From contig JACGCM010000544.1 of assembly GCA_014058105.1 (NCBI GenBank), positions 1 to 64,000 of the forward strand: 64,000 nucleotides of DNA, in the 5' to 3' direction. Shown here one piece after another: positions 35,622-48,000 of this stretch. Position 1 is the first letter of the stretch, and the number at the start of each line of letters is the position of its first letter. The position numbers and the translations under genes are program-made. Origin of the DNA: Kingdonia uniflora. Taxonomy: Eukaryota; Streptophyta; Magnoliopsida; Ranunculales; Circaeasteraceae. The notes below the pieces were generated by a model. It made no database searches. It was not told where the DNA came from and saw nothing but the letters and a program-made list of their open reading frames with translations.

Positions 35622-37621
35622 GATGGTATCATAGCAAGGCTTGTTGGGCCTTTGCTTGTGAGAGCGTAGATGGATTGTGCCTACGTCTCTCAGAGCTGGT
35701 CAGAGTTGAGATGGCTTATCAGATCTTGGTAGAGCAGATCTGAGTGATGGTTCCCGAGTTGGAAATACGGGAAACCTAGTTGACAGTTGTTATCTTCAGA
35801 GCCGAAGTTGCTCCGTACAGATGATCCAAACACTATTGTGAATGTTTGTAGAGCGGGTTGCCTATATATCAGTTGATATTGGAAGTGAGAGAAAGACTCC
35901 ATATCTGAGCGCGAGATTGCTCAAGTTAAGTGTGCTTTGGACAATGATGTTAAGAGGAAGGATTGATGTTTGAGTTGGACGTGATGATCTATATCGTTGG
36001 TTGTCTTTAAAAGGCTGGTCAGTATAACAGATACCCTATGAAGTACAGTAATAGGGCGATCTAGCAGGTTATTATTTACATTCGGTCCGCATACGCACTG
36101 TAAAGTTTAGTAATAGTTATGATCAAGGATGATGCCCCTCAGCATAAATCGATATGGTCAGCATTTTGTGCCGAGTACTTTCGTGTGGAAGCCACGAAGC
36201 TTGGTTTGGTTGGAATTCCTTAGTGTCTACAGAAGATTGAAGAATTCTGGTGGATAATCGTTTTGATTGTCCTGAGTTGGACACATAGACGTTCTGGAGG
36301 TGAACGTCGTGAGCCAAAATTAAAGCGGTGTGAAGTAAGAGATGAAGACATGGTTTGGGTCTTGAGTTTGCACACAGTGATATTCGTCAGGTAGACGTCG
36401 AGGGCAGAGTTTCTCTTGGTTACTCGACATGAACTACGACCACCAAGTTGGGTTGTCGCTGTCCGCTGTTGGTCCCACAGTTGTACAGGAAACTGTTTTG
36501 CTCACTCAAAGAAGGCAAGTTGCCGAGTGATGTTTGTTCTCTGGCTCCGGAGTTAAGTTTCAGGTTTGTCAACGCTCGAGTGCTCTAGCCGAGTTTATCC
36601 ATGTGGTTCCACAAGATAGTCTTAGATCGTTTTAAGCTCGCAGATTGGTGAAGACTCATATTTCCAAATCGTAGTAAGTTACGTGGTTGTCGTAGAATAG
36701 AGTTGAGCTACAGTCAGTTGTGCGGGTTACCTCAGACATGATCTCAGATGGATGAATACTCTAGGATATAAGATCCTGAGCAGAATTGGATGGTTTTTCC
36801 CAATTCCTTATCACTTGGTGGTTGGCGATAGGGATCAGAGTTCCCGCACCTCGTTCTTTGTTTGTATTGATGGAGTGTCTTTAGAAGACCACATCCGAGT
36901 GACCAGTAAGAGTTGGTTGCGTTTGTAGAAGGCAGTTCAAGAGATAGAGAATGACTATGCTTTAGGTTAAAGATGATTGCGACCGTGTAAAGGTTGGTCT
37001 CCGCGAGTTTGATAGCAGTTGGAAGTGGCAAGCCAACGAGCTCAGGGTGACAGGTGCAATGACCGTATCTTGCTCGCAAATTCCCCAAGTACTCAGGTTC
37101 GAGTAGGGATGAAGAGATGGAAAAATTCTTTAGCAGTCAGTCAGTTATATGCCACAACTTTGTTCTTGACGCGAACGTCGAGCTTATTAAGTATGGGAAG
37201 AGCTGCAATTTGTGACGCAGATGTACGCAGGTTCCATCAAGGGTCATTACCACCGAAGTTTGGCAAGTACAGATGTCAGTGTTAAGTCCTCCTTGGAGAA
37301 TGAGGTAGATTAGAATCCTCTGAAGTTGAGAGTTCTTGGTGATGCCGGAGTAGCGATCACCCTTCCTGCAGCCAAGTTAGGTACAGATGTCATCTATCGT
37401 TAAGTTGGTTAGATGATAAACTACTACGAAGTGGTAGAGCAGAATGTGGCTACACAGATAGATGTATTATGGGTTTTCCAAGTTCACACAGGTCGCCTTT
37501 ATGGCGAACCTGAATGGTTAGTTGGCGGTAGGGATTAGAGTACCCGCGCCTTGATAGGCTGCCTCGATGGTTTTGTTGGAGGTAGAACAAGAGTGTTCGC
37601 GCCTTGTTGAGAGTATGCTAC

Positions 37622-38133
37622 TAATCCATAATACGATAAAGAAGCTCCAGTTAGCTGAAAGATACGAAGAACACCAAAATTGGGCAATAAAAGCTTAGTT
37701 GTTTAAAAGAAACGAAGTAGATTACAGTAAATCTCTCCAAAAACGCTAGGCTTCTCTCAGAACTCTATCTAGATCTAACATAAAAAAAACATATATGAAA
37801 AGAAATAACCTAAGTCCCCTTTATATAGAGGGAACTCGAAATTACAAATAATACGCATCTCGAAGAAAAAATACGCCTCATAAATAAAACCACCACCAGA
37901 GTCGTTCGAACGAACTAGGAAGTCCTTCGAACGACCTTACGACTAATTGGTCAAAAACCCTAAAAAATTAGGCCAACTCGTTCGAACGACATTAAACTTC
38001 GTTCGAACGACTTATGGCTCTAGGCTAAATTTTCTTGAAATTTCCAGGGGCATGTAAACTCGTTCGAACGACTCTCAACCTCATTTGAACAACTTTGAAA
38101 AATCTTCAAATCACTCTAGATCCTCATAGATCA
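37622..38133 (-). repeat. 3' LTR of element F
   Basis: It is 512 bp and differs from the 5' LTR at scattered sites. The palindrome cluster lies at about 37902-38095 and the TATA segment near 37820. Confidence 0.92.
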
Positions 38134-38303
38134 CGACTCCCCCCTTTAAGAGTCTTGAGCTCCTGCTCAATTTGGAACTGGAAAGGTGGGAATGCGGCGC
38201 TGCCCATTACCCTGCGATGCCACGTCGACATACTAGGTAGCTGACCCTTTTTCCCAACTCGAAACAAATCAAAATGAACACATGTCTTGCCTGGCAGCAA
38301 CTT

Positions 38304-38630
38304 TCAGCGAAACACATTATGCCCTTGAGGATCATCATATCCTGACATAACAAAAGGTTGTCTCTTCATAGAAACCAATATAGCGGAAGTAGTTGGTAAT
38401 GGGGGTCGAGATAAAGAATCAGCCATTTTGTTGTCACCTCCCTTCTTGTGCTTCATAATCAAGGGAAATTGTTGGAGATACGACCTCTCCTTCATCTGGC
38501 GAGCTTGCTGTAGCTTGGACTGTGTAGCAAAAAATTGGGACGGTTTGTGAACAGTATGTACTACAACCTCCTCTTGCAACTTCCCCATATCGGTTTGTTG
38601 TTTAAAAAACATTGTCATAGGATACAACAC
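38304..38630 (-). pseudogene. RNase H tail left after RT deletion (element F)
   Basis: The frame reads SQFFATQSKLQQARQMKERS and HKKGGDNKMADSLSRPP, the C-terminal end of gypsy RNase H before the integrase. It follows the protease-like frame directly, so RT and most of RNase H are missing, and no integrase follows. Confidence 0.75.
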
Positions 38631-38657
38631 TCGAGCCGACGTACCCTCCTGAACCGG

Positions 38658-39704
38658 TCACACCAATAACACAAACTTGCCGCTCGCATTAACCAACCGC
38701 TTCACCTGAGTCGCCGTTACCAAATTTGATATAGTGATATACTCCTTACAAGTATTGATATGAAACTCCTTTCCCTCCTTCACAAGACGATACTTGCGAG
38801 CTTTACTGTAATGAATCGAATCTCGGTCCCAAAGATAAGGGCTACCCAAGATGACCTGACACACATCCAAAGGAACCACCTCACACGTCACCTCGTCAAT
38901 AAACTTCTCAGAAATTGCAAACCTGAATGTACACTGCTTCGTGACCATCACCTCCGCAGCTTTCTGAAACCACCCCAAACCATACGGCTTATGATGAGCT
39001 GTAGTCGTCAAACCGATCTTCTTCACCAACGTCTTAGAAATTAAATTTTTCTGACTACCCAAATCCATAATGGCCTTGACTAAACTCTGCTTTACCTGAA
39101 TACCGGCATGAAAAAGCTCTTCCCGACTCTTTTCCTCGGTAGCCAAAATCCGCTGAAACATAAGTATAAGCTTAGGATTCGGTTTATCTAAATTCGGAAG
39201 GTCAACAACCTCTACGGCTAGTACATATCTCACTTTCTTGCTCTTCTCCTCCTTCGGCCTAAGCTCTGGATGAAGTTTCCAACAATAATCAGAAATATGC
39301 CCACTCGTCTTACAATGATTGTAATGAAACTCCTTGGATGAAGACCCCTCTCCTTTGGCCTCTCCTTTATGTTTATTTTTCCAACTTGACTTATACCCCG
39401 ACTTGATTTTGTCATCTTCTTTGTCACTCTTCAAGTACTTGCCTTCAATGGCAATTGCCTTCATGGCAGTGTCCTCGATATTGGCCACAGTAAAGAGCTT
39501 CAGCTCTCTCCTAATGGACTCTGATAAACCCCCCGTATACTTCATGAACATCTCATACTCGTCCACATTAATGTCCAAAACCAAAGCTTGGTTATAAAAC
39601 GCCGTAGTGTACTTCTGTACTGATTGCTCAAAATTTTGGCACAAATTGTACCAATTATACCATCTCTCTTGCTCATACCCAATCGGATAAAACTGCTTTC
39701 GCAC
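38658..39704 (-). CDS. Gag C-terminal part with protease-like domain (element F)
   Basis: An open frame of 348 codons. In order: the end of the Gag core (GGLSESIRRELKLF), a lysine-rich linker, a zinc knuckle HYNHCKTSGHISDYC (the first Cys is Tyr), then an aspartic-protease-like domain with KAIMDLGSQKNLIS and the strongly conserved CEVVPLDVCQVILGSPYLWDRD, ending QVKRLVNASGKFVLLV. The usual active-site D-S/T-G reads DLG, so proteolysis is doubtful. The N-terminal Gag part upstream (40309 to 39704) is broken by stops and a frameshift. It belongs to the same family as copies A and C. Confidence 0.8.
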   Translation of the reverse strand: MRKQFYPIGYEQERWYNWYNLCQNFEQSVQKYTTAFYNQALVLDINVDEYEMFMKYTGGLSESIRRELKLFTVANIEDTAMKAIAIEGKYLKSDKEDDKIKSGYKSSWKNKHKGEAKGEGSSSKEFHYNHCKTSGHISDYCWKLHPELRPKEEKSKKVRYVLAVEVVDLPNLDKPNPKLILMFQRILATEEKSREELFHAGIQVKQSLVKAIMDLGSQKNLISKTLVKKIGLTTTAHHKPYGLGWFQKAAEVMVTKQCTFRFAISEKFIDEVTCEVVPLDVCQVILGSPYLWDRDSIHYSKARKYRLVKEGKEFHINTCKEYITISNLVTATQVKRLVNASGKFVLLV

Positions 39705-40349
39705 TAAAACTTTGAATTCCTTTCAACCCAATTTTTTTACATCGTGGCATTTTTGATAAAATTTCTACCACGTGAGTGCATGACTTGCGAATTTCAACGT
39801 AGCAAAGCATATTTGTTGAGCATTAGAGTATTTGTAAACAAAAAAATAGGTCTATAACCTATCCAACCAATTATCCAATAACTCAGCATTGAACCGTCGA
39901 ATACCAGAATTTCAATCTTAAAACCAATACGAAGATTACGCAAAAGATTCATGAACTTAACAATAACTGATCGCTCCTCGTCGGATTCGGCAACACTTGA
40001 ATCATCGAAAACTGGAACGTTCTCGTCACCATCCACCTCCATAACCCCTTTCTTCTTTGAATGGTCTCACAGCTCCACCAAAGTGAAAGCCTTAGTGAGG
40101 TTTGTGAGACGCAACTGCTCCACTAACTCCCCTACAGTAGAAGTTAGGGCAGAAACTGTCATTTCCAAAACCGTGTGTCTCTCGTTGGGTTCGCCCATCT
40201 CCAAATTGTCATTCTTCTTCGAATTAGGTTTGCGATGGATCGTCAACAGACTCATTAGCTTCTCCTTCGTTTGCTTGAGGCGGTCACGTATAAGGACCAT
40301 AAACCACAATCAATCCCCTGAAGATCGTAACTGGAAAACTGATACCACT

Positions 40350-40862
40350 TAATTCATAATACGATGAAGAAGCTCCAATTAACTGAAAGATACGAAGAAC
40401 ACCAAAATTGGGCAAAAAAAGCTTAATTGCTTAAAAGAAATGAACTAGATTATAATAAATCTCTCCAAAAACCGTAGGTTTCTCTCAGAACTCTCTCTAG
40501 ATCTAACATAAAAAAAGCATATATGAAAAGAAATAACCGAAGTCCCATTTATATAGAAGGAACTCGAAATTACAAATAACACGCATCTCGAGGTAAAACA
40601 CATGCCTTATAAATAAAACCACCGCCAGAGTCGTTCGAACGAACTAAAAAATCGTTCAAACGACCTTATGACTAATTGGTCTAAAACCCTAGAAAAGTAG
40701 ACCAACTCGTTCGAACGACATTAAACTTCGTTCGAACGACTTATGGCTCTAGGCTAAATTTTCCTAAAATTTCCAGGGACATGTCAACTCGTTCAAACGA
40801 CTCTCAACCTCGTTCGAACGACTTTGACAAATTTTTAAATTACTCTAGATCCTTCTGGATCA
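40350..40862 (-). repeat. 5' LTR of element F
   Basis: It is 513 bp and holds about eight exact or near copies of TCGTTCGAACGA spread over some 200 bases. Downstream of these on the minus strand comes a TATA segment (near 40550), then a leader. Confidence 0.92.
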
Positions 40863-41707
40863 GCTACCTCTTAGGAGCTACCCTCCCTCGCCCAAGAGAG
40901 TGATGAGTACCAGTTCAGTTTTATACTGGTAAGGCATGAGTACCACATCTTGATGTTGTGTCCCAGATGTTCTGTAAGAAAGGCGGACATGGTTTAAAGA
41001 CCTTGGCAAAGTTAGTTGACGGGTAGTCAGGCAGTTTGAGAGCGCGACAGGTGTTCCGTAGCAGATGGGGAGAGTTTGCCCCCAGTTTTTAGCAGAGTTG
41101 CTCCTTATCACTCGCAGAAGAAGAGTGAAGTTTAAAGCTTAAATTTACAGAAGTTGAACTCTCGAGCAGTAAAGGCATCGTGCGACTCAAAGGAAGAGTG
41201 CAGCGGTACGACTTGGAAGATAGCGTACCTTTTTGAACGGGATTGCAGATATCCTCGTCGGGCTATCCGAAGAAGACGCCACAGGTTTGTCGAATAGAGC
41301 GACATTCTAATTGTGTCAAGGGAAGAAGGCGCTTCGTAGTAAGATGTAGCGCATTTCAGAGGGTGCAATGCTAGGAAGCACCACCCATGCATTTATTAAT
41401 AGGCTAAAGGCCACGGGACAGTATCCAGAAGAGAAGGCGGACTTTAGAGTTTGAATGAAGATTCAGTCACCACGCACTTCAGTTGGAAAGGCTAGAGATT
41501 AAGGTTCAATCGTGAAGACCACAGTTGTCAGCATCGAGATTAGCGGTTGGGCTCAGTATCCGCTAGTACATATGCAAATATAGTACTCTGAACTAAGTGC
41601 GGGAGAGTTGTTAGTTTCTTGAAGATGCAGAAGATTAAATCCTTGCAAGAGCCGTGTGGAAGAAAGTTCTCGACGAGGACGTCGAGATTATTTTAGGTGC
41701 GGGAGGG

Positions 41708-42517
41708 TGTGAGGGCCTACTGAACGCCGGCCAAATCTACCCGAGCGTTTTGAGTTCTGACCTTGGATATATGTTCTCTATATCCTAATATAGATGCACG
41801 CCAAGTTTTGTTGAAATCGGATTCGGTTAAGGGGGCGAAAAGGGCCAGTATGCTTTGTCTCCAGTTTTAACGTTTCCTTTTGGAAACTACCCATTTACTT
41901 AGTGGCTAAATTAAGGAGGAACTTTGGTCCATTCCTCCCCATGACCAAAAGAGCTTCAAGGCTTGGTCATCGTGGACCCCGGCTCATGGGCTATCTTCAA
42001 GGGATAGTCATGAGTTCTCCTTGGCCTAGGGAAGGCCAGGAGATATTGCCTCGCAATGCGGGCCGCTTTCCCAGATAGGGCTTTGAACGGCGCCGCTATG
42101 CCCCACGGGCTACCCGAGATGCACCGCTCCTTATAGATGGACAATGTAACTAGTCCAGGCTCGTCGCCCCTTCATATATATGTCCCTTATCTAGAATCTA
42201 GCATATTGAGCTATCCTGATCTGCTATAGGACAGGTGTGCTTTTCGCACCCCGTGCCCAGTCATGAGAGATTACGCTGTAAGGATTATTGAGGGAACCTT
42301 CAGCGTTATTGCCTTACTGAATACATATTCGATGACCCCTCACGAGTATCTAGGATTATCCGGATGTCGCTCTAGCATCCGTGGGACTATTTCACTGGCG
42401 CGCCGCGCCCGTGAAGATGGCTGGTACATGCCGGTCGGACGTGCATGTATGCCGCATGACCTCATATTCTGTTGTGCTCCGGTTACTGTAGAGACAGACC
42501 CGGGCTGGGCCGTAACA
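41708..42517 (+). repeat. 3' LTR of copy E
   Basis: It is 810 bp, preceded by the purine tract GGTGCGGGAGGG and ending CCGTAACA, where the other copies read CCGTGACA. Confidence 0.9.
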
Positions 42518-42522
42518 CTGAT

Positions 42523-43102
42523 ATAGTATGTTTTTGTTATATAAAGTTGGAATAGAGGGCAGATATGGGGAGTTTTTCTTGCATCTTTTATGTTCTCTGT
42601 AATAACATTTTTTGGGCCTAACCTTTGGCAACACTGTTTGATTTTCCGGTCAAAACCGAAAAACTGAGGTAATAAAATATCAAAAAAAATCCGATCGCAC
42701 CCATTTCCGATATGATCCGAAAACAGGCCAGTATCATTTCTCACTTTTTATTGGTAAAAGTAGACTTTAGTTTAAGTCATGTTAAATTGCTTGACCAAAT
42801 TTGCAATAAGTGGACGTTTAGGGTTGTTAATGATAAAATTTAAGTTACAGAACCTGGAAATTGCCTCGTACTCTCAATGTCAATTTATTGGATTTGGTAC
42901 TCCTTGCTTACATACCTTTTTCTTTTCTCACTTCGCAAGTGATCAGGAGTCACAGTTTATGCTTGTTCAAAATTGGTATGTGGGATACTGTGAAAAACAC
43001 ATGCAGTAAGTACAAATTTACCTTGACGAGTGGCGGAGAATCAATAATCAGGACACCTTCTTTCCGAAATAGGTCTGTTCGACCCCTACTTTCCGATGTA
43101 TT
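42523..43102. other. flank of ECA1-like copy 2, with a third fragment
   Basis: The first 80 or so bases continue the flank shared with 26430-26515. At about 42631-42668, TTTGATTTTCCGGTCAAAACC matches the region of the ECA1-like genes just before their CW motif, so a short third fragment lies here. No gene is seen in the rest. Confidence 0.55.
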
Positions 43103-44684
43103 TGTTAGAGATAAATTTAGTATTAGTATAATGCTAAGGATAGTATAGTATTTTTATTTTCTATTGTAGCCAATAAGTAGTCAAGTAGCTTAGATTGAAA
43201 CTTAGTAGTTTTTTTTCCTCATTTTCTCTTTAACTTAGATTATGTAATATGGTATCAGAGCTGGTCAGATTCTCACTTTGCAATCTATTTGCCTCTTGGT
43301 GCAATTGTAGAATTTTTGCGATTTAGAGCTGCGATTTAGGTTTTGTAGTAATTTAGATTTCTATTGTTGTTGTTGGTTAGTGGCTTGAGGTTGATTTGGG
43401 GATTATTGGTTGGGGTTTGATTTTGTAATTTGATTTAGGGTTTGGTATTTACTGATGCAAATCTAATTTAAGATGTAGAGCCGATTTAGGGTTTGCATCC
43501 GATTAGTTAAGGATGTGAGCTCTTCAATAGTAGTTTGAAAATTGGGGTTTCTATTTTACTTGATTACGGATTTTTGATTGTTTTTATGGGTTGTGATTGA
43601 GCTAATTATTGGTTCGAATTTCTGGGTGTTGATAACTGTAATCGGGGTGCTGATAACTAAAATTTGGGAATTGAGAAGTAATTTTTGTGGGCTGATAACT
43701 GATGTGTAGTGCTGGGAACTGATCTCAGGGTGGTGATAACTGATCTCTGAGTGTTGGGGACTAGTTTTTACAGTTGTGTATCTAACTTTTGAGTTTCATA
43801 TTTGATTTGGGTATTGTCAGTTCAGGTCTTAGTTTTGATATGGAGTAGGATATTGCAGTTAATTTGCATCTAGTTAAGATTTTACATATAGTTTGCATTC
43901 AGTTAAGATTTGGTGGTTAGTTTTCATCTGATAAAATTTAACGGTTAGCTCACATATGTGTATGATCTAGCATTAGTACGCATTTTTGTATGATCTAGCA
44001 TTAGTACGCATCTGTTTAGGATATTGCGTTAATACGCATTTGTTTAGCTTATGGCGGATAGTTCGCAATTGATTAGCATTCGGGGGTTACTTCGCATCTG
44101 ATTAGCATCCGGGGGTTACTTCGCATCTGATTAGTATTTGGCAGTTAGATCGTATCTAATTAGCATTTGGCGGATAGTTCGCATCTAATTAGCATTTGGT
44201 AGTTAGTTGACATCTGATTAAGATTTGGTGGTTAGTTCGCTTTGAGTTGTTCCGATTTGGTTTGGTATCATTTGGTTTGGTGATTGATATGATATATGAT
44301 TTTTGGCTTCTATGTAGTTCTACTACATCTTTTTGTTAGTAATATCCGAGTATTTTTGGGCTTTGGTTATGTTCTGGTGGGCATTAGTGGATAATATCTT
44401 TTTCACATCCAAATTTTGGCATTACTTCGTAATTGAACTTTGGATATAGTTTAGTGTTTTTGTTTTCTACTTGCAAACTCTCGATGTTACTTGTTGTATC
44501 ATCTAAGTTTGATGGGGGGTGTTAGACATAGATTTAGTATTAGTATAATGCTGAAGGCAGCATAGTATTTTTCTTTTCTATTGTAGCCTATAAGTAGTCA
44601 AGTATCTCATAGATTGTAACCTACCTCTTCTAATCCAATGTAGTTCTTTTGCCTCCCTTTCTCTTTAACTTAAATTATGTAATA
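43103..44684 (+). mobile_element. small non-autonomous copia-like LTR element
   Basis: The LTRs are 43103-43249 (147 bp) and 44520-44684 (165 bp), starting TGTTAGA and ending TGTAATA. GTATT is duplicated at 43098-43102 and 44685-44689. The primer site TGGTATCAGAGC begins at 43250 and the polypurine tract GATGGGGGG lies just before the 3' LTR. The 1.27-kb interior has no coding sequence but contains tandem repeats. Size and structure fit a large TRIM or small LARD-type element; the TGTTA start suggests copia machinery. Confidence 0.88.
44050..44241 (+). repeat. 29-bp imperfect tandem repeats inside the copia-like element
   Basis: The core GCATCTGATTAGCATTTGG recurs about six times with a period near 29 bases, with diverged units also upstream (43860-44035). 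Confidence 0.7.
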
Positions 44685-44689
44685 GTATT

Positions 44690-45036
44690 CTCTTGCAATA
44701 CTTTACTCTGTATTTAAGTTGGATTCGATCATTTAATTTTAATCGCTTTTCCTTATATTCATTGCTAATCAAGATACAGAACATCCCAACTCATCCTAAA
44801 GCTTCAAGTATTGCGACAAACAGATACTCAAAAATAAGTTCAAGCAAACATTAGCTTCAAGTATTGGTGTTATTAAAGCTCCAGGCCCCCAAATGATTTT
44901 GCAAGTTACATCATCTTAATTGATAATAAGTAATAACACGAGGAAAATACAGCAACATAAATTATAATAACACGGCGGGATGAAATTCTTCTTACTACAT
45001 AGAAGAAAAAAATTACACACATGGAGAGATATTGAG
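44690..45036. other. no gene; 3' flank of malectin/LRR gene 1
   Basis: AT-rich sequence between the copia-like element and the stop codon of the next gene. Nothing else is seen. Confidence 0.5.
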
Positions 45037-48000
45037 TTACAAAGCCACAATATTCCAACAAACAATGTAAGTTTGAAGTATTGTTCCTAGTAAAACTGGT
45101 AGTAAACTCTTAGTCTTAGTATTGCTAGTTGAGGGAGGAGGTGGTGAAGTATCAGGTGATGTGCCCACGATTCCAGGATTGCCTGATATGCTACATATAA
45201 ACGTATAAAGAGATGGCAAAATTTAGTTAACTAGCATAAAATTCCAAACTTTTAGTTCCTAGGGATACTCATTTTACGTACTCGAGCTTCAAATTGTTTC
45301 TTTGGGATAGTGAAATGGGTATTGTTCCGGAAAAATTGTTATTAGCCAAGCTCCTGACAAAAAATAAGTAAGTTTATCATAGGTTAGTATTAAGGTAAAT
45401 ATTCAATATATGTTAGCTCATATCAGAAGATTTCCCTATATAACTCACAGCTCTTTAAGTTCAGAGAAGGATCCAAGGAAATCAGGAACCTCTTGAGTAA
45501 AGCTATTGTTATGCAAGTCTCTGCCAAAGAGATGAAACATCAGATATAAAGTCATCCATTTATTGAATCTACTACCCTGTAATAATTTCACTCACATGGT
45601 TTGAAGAGCATCCATGGTACTAAAATCCGGAAGAGTTCCAGATAGTCCGAGGCTGTCAAGATACCTAGAATCCATCATAAACTTTAATCTCAAGAGACGC
45701 CCGTTAATATAAACAAACTGATTAGCGAGAACTTTTGAACAAAATATAATATAACCCGCAGTTAATATTATAACATCCATGGTACTAAAAGAGTGGCATA
45801 AACATGTAGTAGAAGAATATTTACAGAGCTGTTACTCGAGGCCTCTCATCAGAATTACAAGCCACCCAATCCCATGTATAGGGTGAAGGAAGGCAAGGAT
45901 CACCTCTTGATTCTTGTAGTTGTTCAAAACTTTTTTGTAACAATTTTAATGCATCCACTGGTAAAGAGGGAGAGAAATAATCAAATTCCAATTCACATAA
46001 ATAGAATAGTTTCCAGTCACTCTATAAAACTACTGTTAGGAGAAGGAGAAGGAGAAAGAGAAAGAGTGTGTTTTATGACCCAAGTATGGGGTTGGAGCTG
46101 ATTCCGCAATTTAAATAGTGAAAATTGTTAAAAGAGGACCAACTGACAGCAAGTGCCTAAACCATAACTGCATGGCTGCAATTCTAGTTTTATGCATTTG
46201 CTGTAAAAACAGACAGTGCGGGTCTGTAGTTTGCAGGGCATGATTGAAGCAAAATTTGGATAGATCTACACTGATATACTTACATGGCAATTGAAGTTGT
46301 TCTCATACCGCTTAGAATTTGAATCAGGAAATCTGTATACATACCATCTTTTGCATTGGTTCCATCGGTTAGTTCACCACCAACTTGAAAGACCTCCATG
46401 GCGTTGATTAACGGTGGAAGAGTTGAGTCATTCAAAGGTATTAAGCCAAATACATTGTTTGACGATGCACTAATATTGGTAATATGCAATTCTAAAACGC
46501 TCTTGTAAGGTGGGATTATGGAAATGTTGCTAGCATTGTAATCTTTATACAGCTGGAACGATCTTCTCTGTGTTGAGTTTAACTGAGAAACTTCGGAAAA
46601 GTAAGTATTGGCATAAATAGGAACTTCAACTTCTGGAAGATTGAGGTTCAAAAATATAAAACTTGACAAGTTTGCCGCTACAATTCCACCTTGTACGACT
46701 GATTTCGGAGGGTGATCCTCAACGTCTACTGTTATCAATGAAGTGTCACTCTGGACTTTCTTCAAGTCATTGCGCACTCCCAATGTTACAGGCTTCCAAA
46801 TACGATCATAAGCATCTTCTGGAAATCTACATTAGCATCGAAGCAATTATATAGTTGTTAGTCTGTATTATAAGAAAACGTAACTCATACAAAATGAAGG
46901 AATTTCTAGCAATTCACGTGAAAAAATTCCTCAAGGACATGTGGAAAAAAAGACGTGGGGGATCAGACTCTCACGACAGTACATAACATTGCACAAAGAG
47001 TTTGCTTTGTAAGGAAGAACTTTAAATGTACCTGACAGTTTCATTTGTCCCATAAGCAACTCTTCTCAATAAGAATAAAGGATAATTGGGATCGACATGT
47101 TTGTACATGCTCGAATTCAAACTTCTTACTTCAAGCGCTGATATAAATGGAAAGTGATTCGGGTGTGTCTGCGCGACACAAATACTTACACTATCCCCTT
47201 TCACGGAATATACCGTTTCATAGTAGAATTCACTGTCGTCACTTATCACGTTTGCCCATAAGTTTCCATTATAATGGAGATCAAAGCTCGGTGGAGAGGA
47301 TTTGTTATCATAGTTACCATAGAAAAAGGTTGCACGAATAAGGACACGGTCACCATTATCAACTTTTACTGAATAACAATTCTTCTTGTTATTCATGAAT
47401 ACTCGGAGAGTAGTAGCGACGTGAGAAACCTGGTCCAGAGTTTGAACAAAGTGGTTTTCTCCACTTTTAGTGTAGGAATCATCTCCAACCCATGTAATTG
47501 AGTGATTGTCTTTGTAAGAAGATGATGCACCGCAATCTATGCTTACAAACACTGTATATCTCATGGAGATCATGAAAACATAGATATGTTACAAACAAGC
47601 TATCCATGTTAGAGCAAAGTTATTGACTTGGGATAATAAAAGCTAAAGCTATCCATGTTAGAGCAAAGTTGTTGACTTGGGATAACAAAAACTAGGTTAA
47701 TACTCTTTATAACATAGCTTACTACCCACAAAAATAATTTCCGGTGCGGATCGACTGCAGTGTGAGATTTTTCTTCTTAAGAAAAGGCCTCGGTAACATG
47801 TAGAGTGAAATCATAACTTAAGGGCGATACACCTGACAAGATCTTAAGCGATGTGGGACTAAACCATTGGTGCTACCATCACCGCTAATGGGCTAAGCGC
47901 CTTTCCAATACCCGTTCAGCCGGGGGTGTTACAACTTTTTCATGTTTTCCTTTGATAAAATGATATAACTAATTGAGATAGTACAAAAACAAAACAGAAG

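Larger units (their letters stand above)
37622..40862 (-). mobile_element. gag-only gypsy-like element F, nested in copy E
   Basis: The element is 3241 bp with LTRs 40350-40862 (5') and 37622-38133 (3') on the minus strand. Both LTRs begin TGATC. Target duplications are GCTAC at 37617-37621 and 40863-40867. The primer site TGGTATCAG is at 40339-40347 and the polypurine tract AAAGGGGGGAGTCG lies just upstream of the 3' LTR. Inside are Gag, a zinc knuckle and a protease-like segment, then a jump to the end of RNase H. RT and integrase are absent, so it depends on a relative. In copy D the same spot (29673-29677) is uninterrupted. Confidence 0.92.
34812..42517 (+). mobile_element. LARD-like retrotransposon copy E, interrupted by gypsy F
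   Basis: The LTRs are 34812-35621 and 41708-42517 (810 bp each), flanked by CTGAT at 34807-34811 and 42518-42522. The 5' LTR begins TA where the other copies have TG. The primer site at 35624-35635 has one mismatch. The internal region is the same 2.84 kb as in copy D after removing gypsy F (37622-40862) and its duplicated 5 bases. It has no coding capacity. The uninterrupted target is seen near 26430, in the flank of ECA1-like copy 1. Confidence 0.9.
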
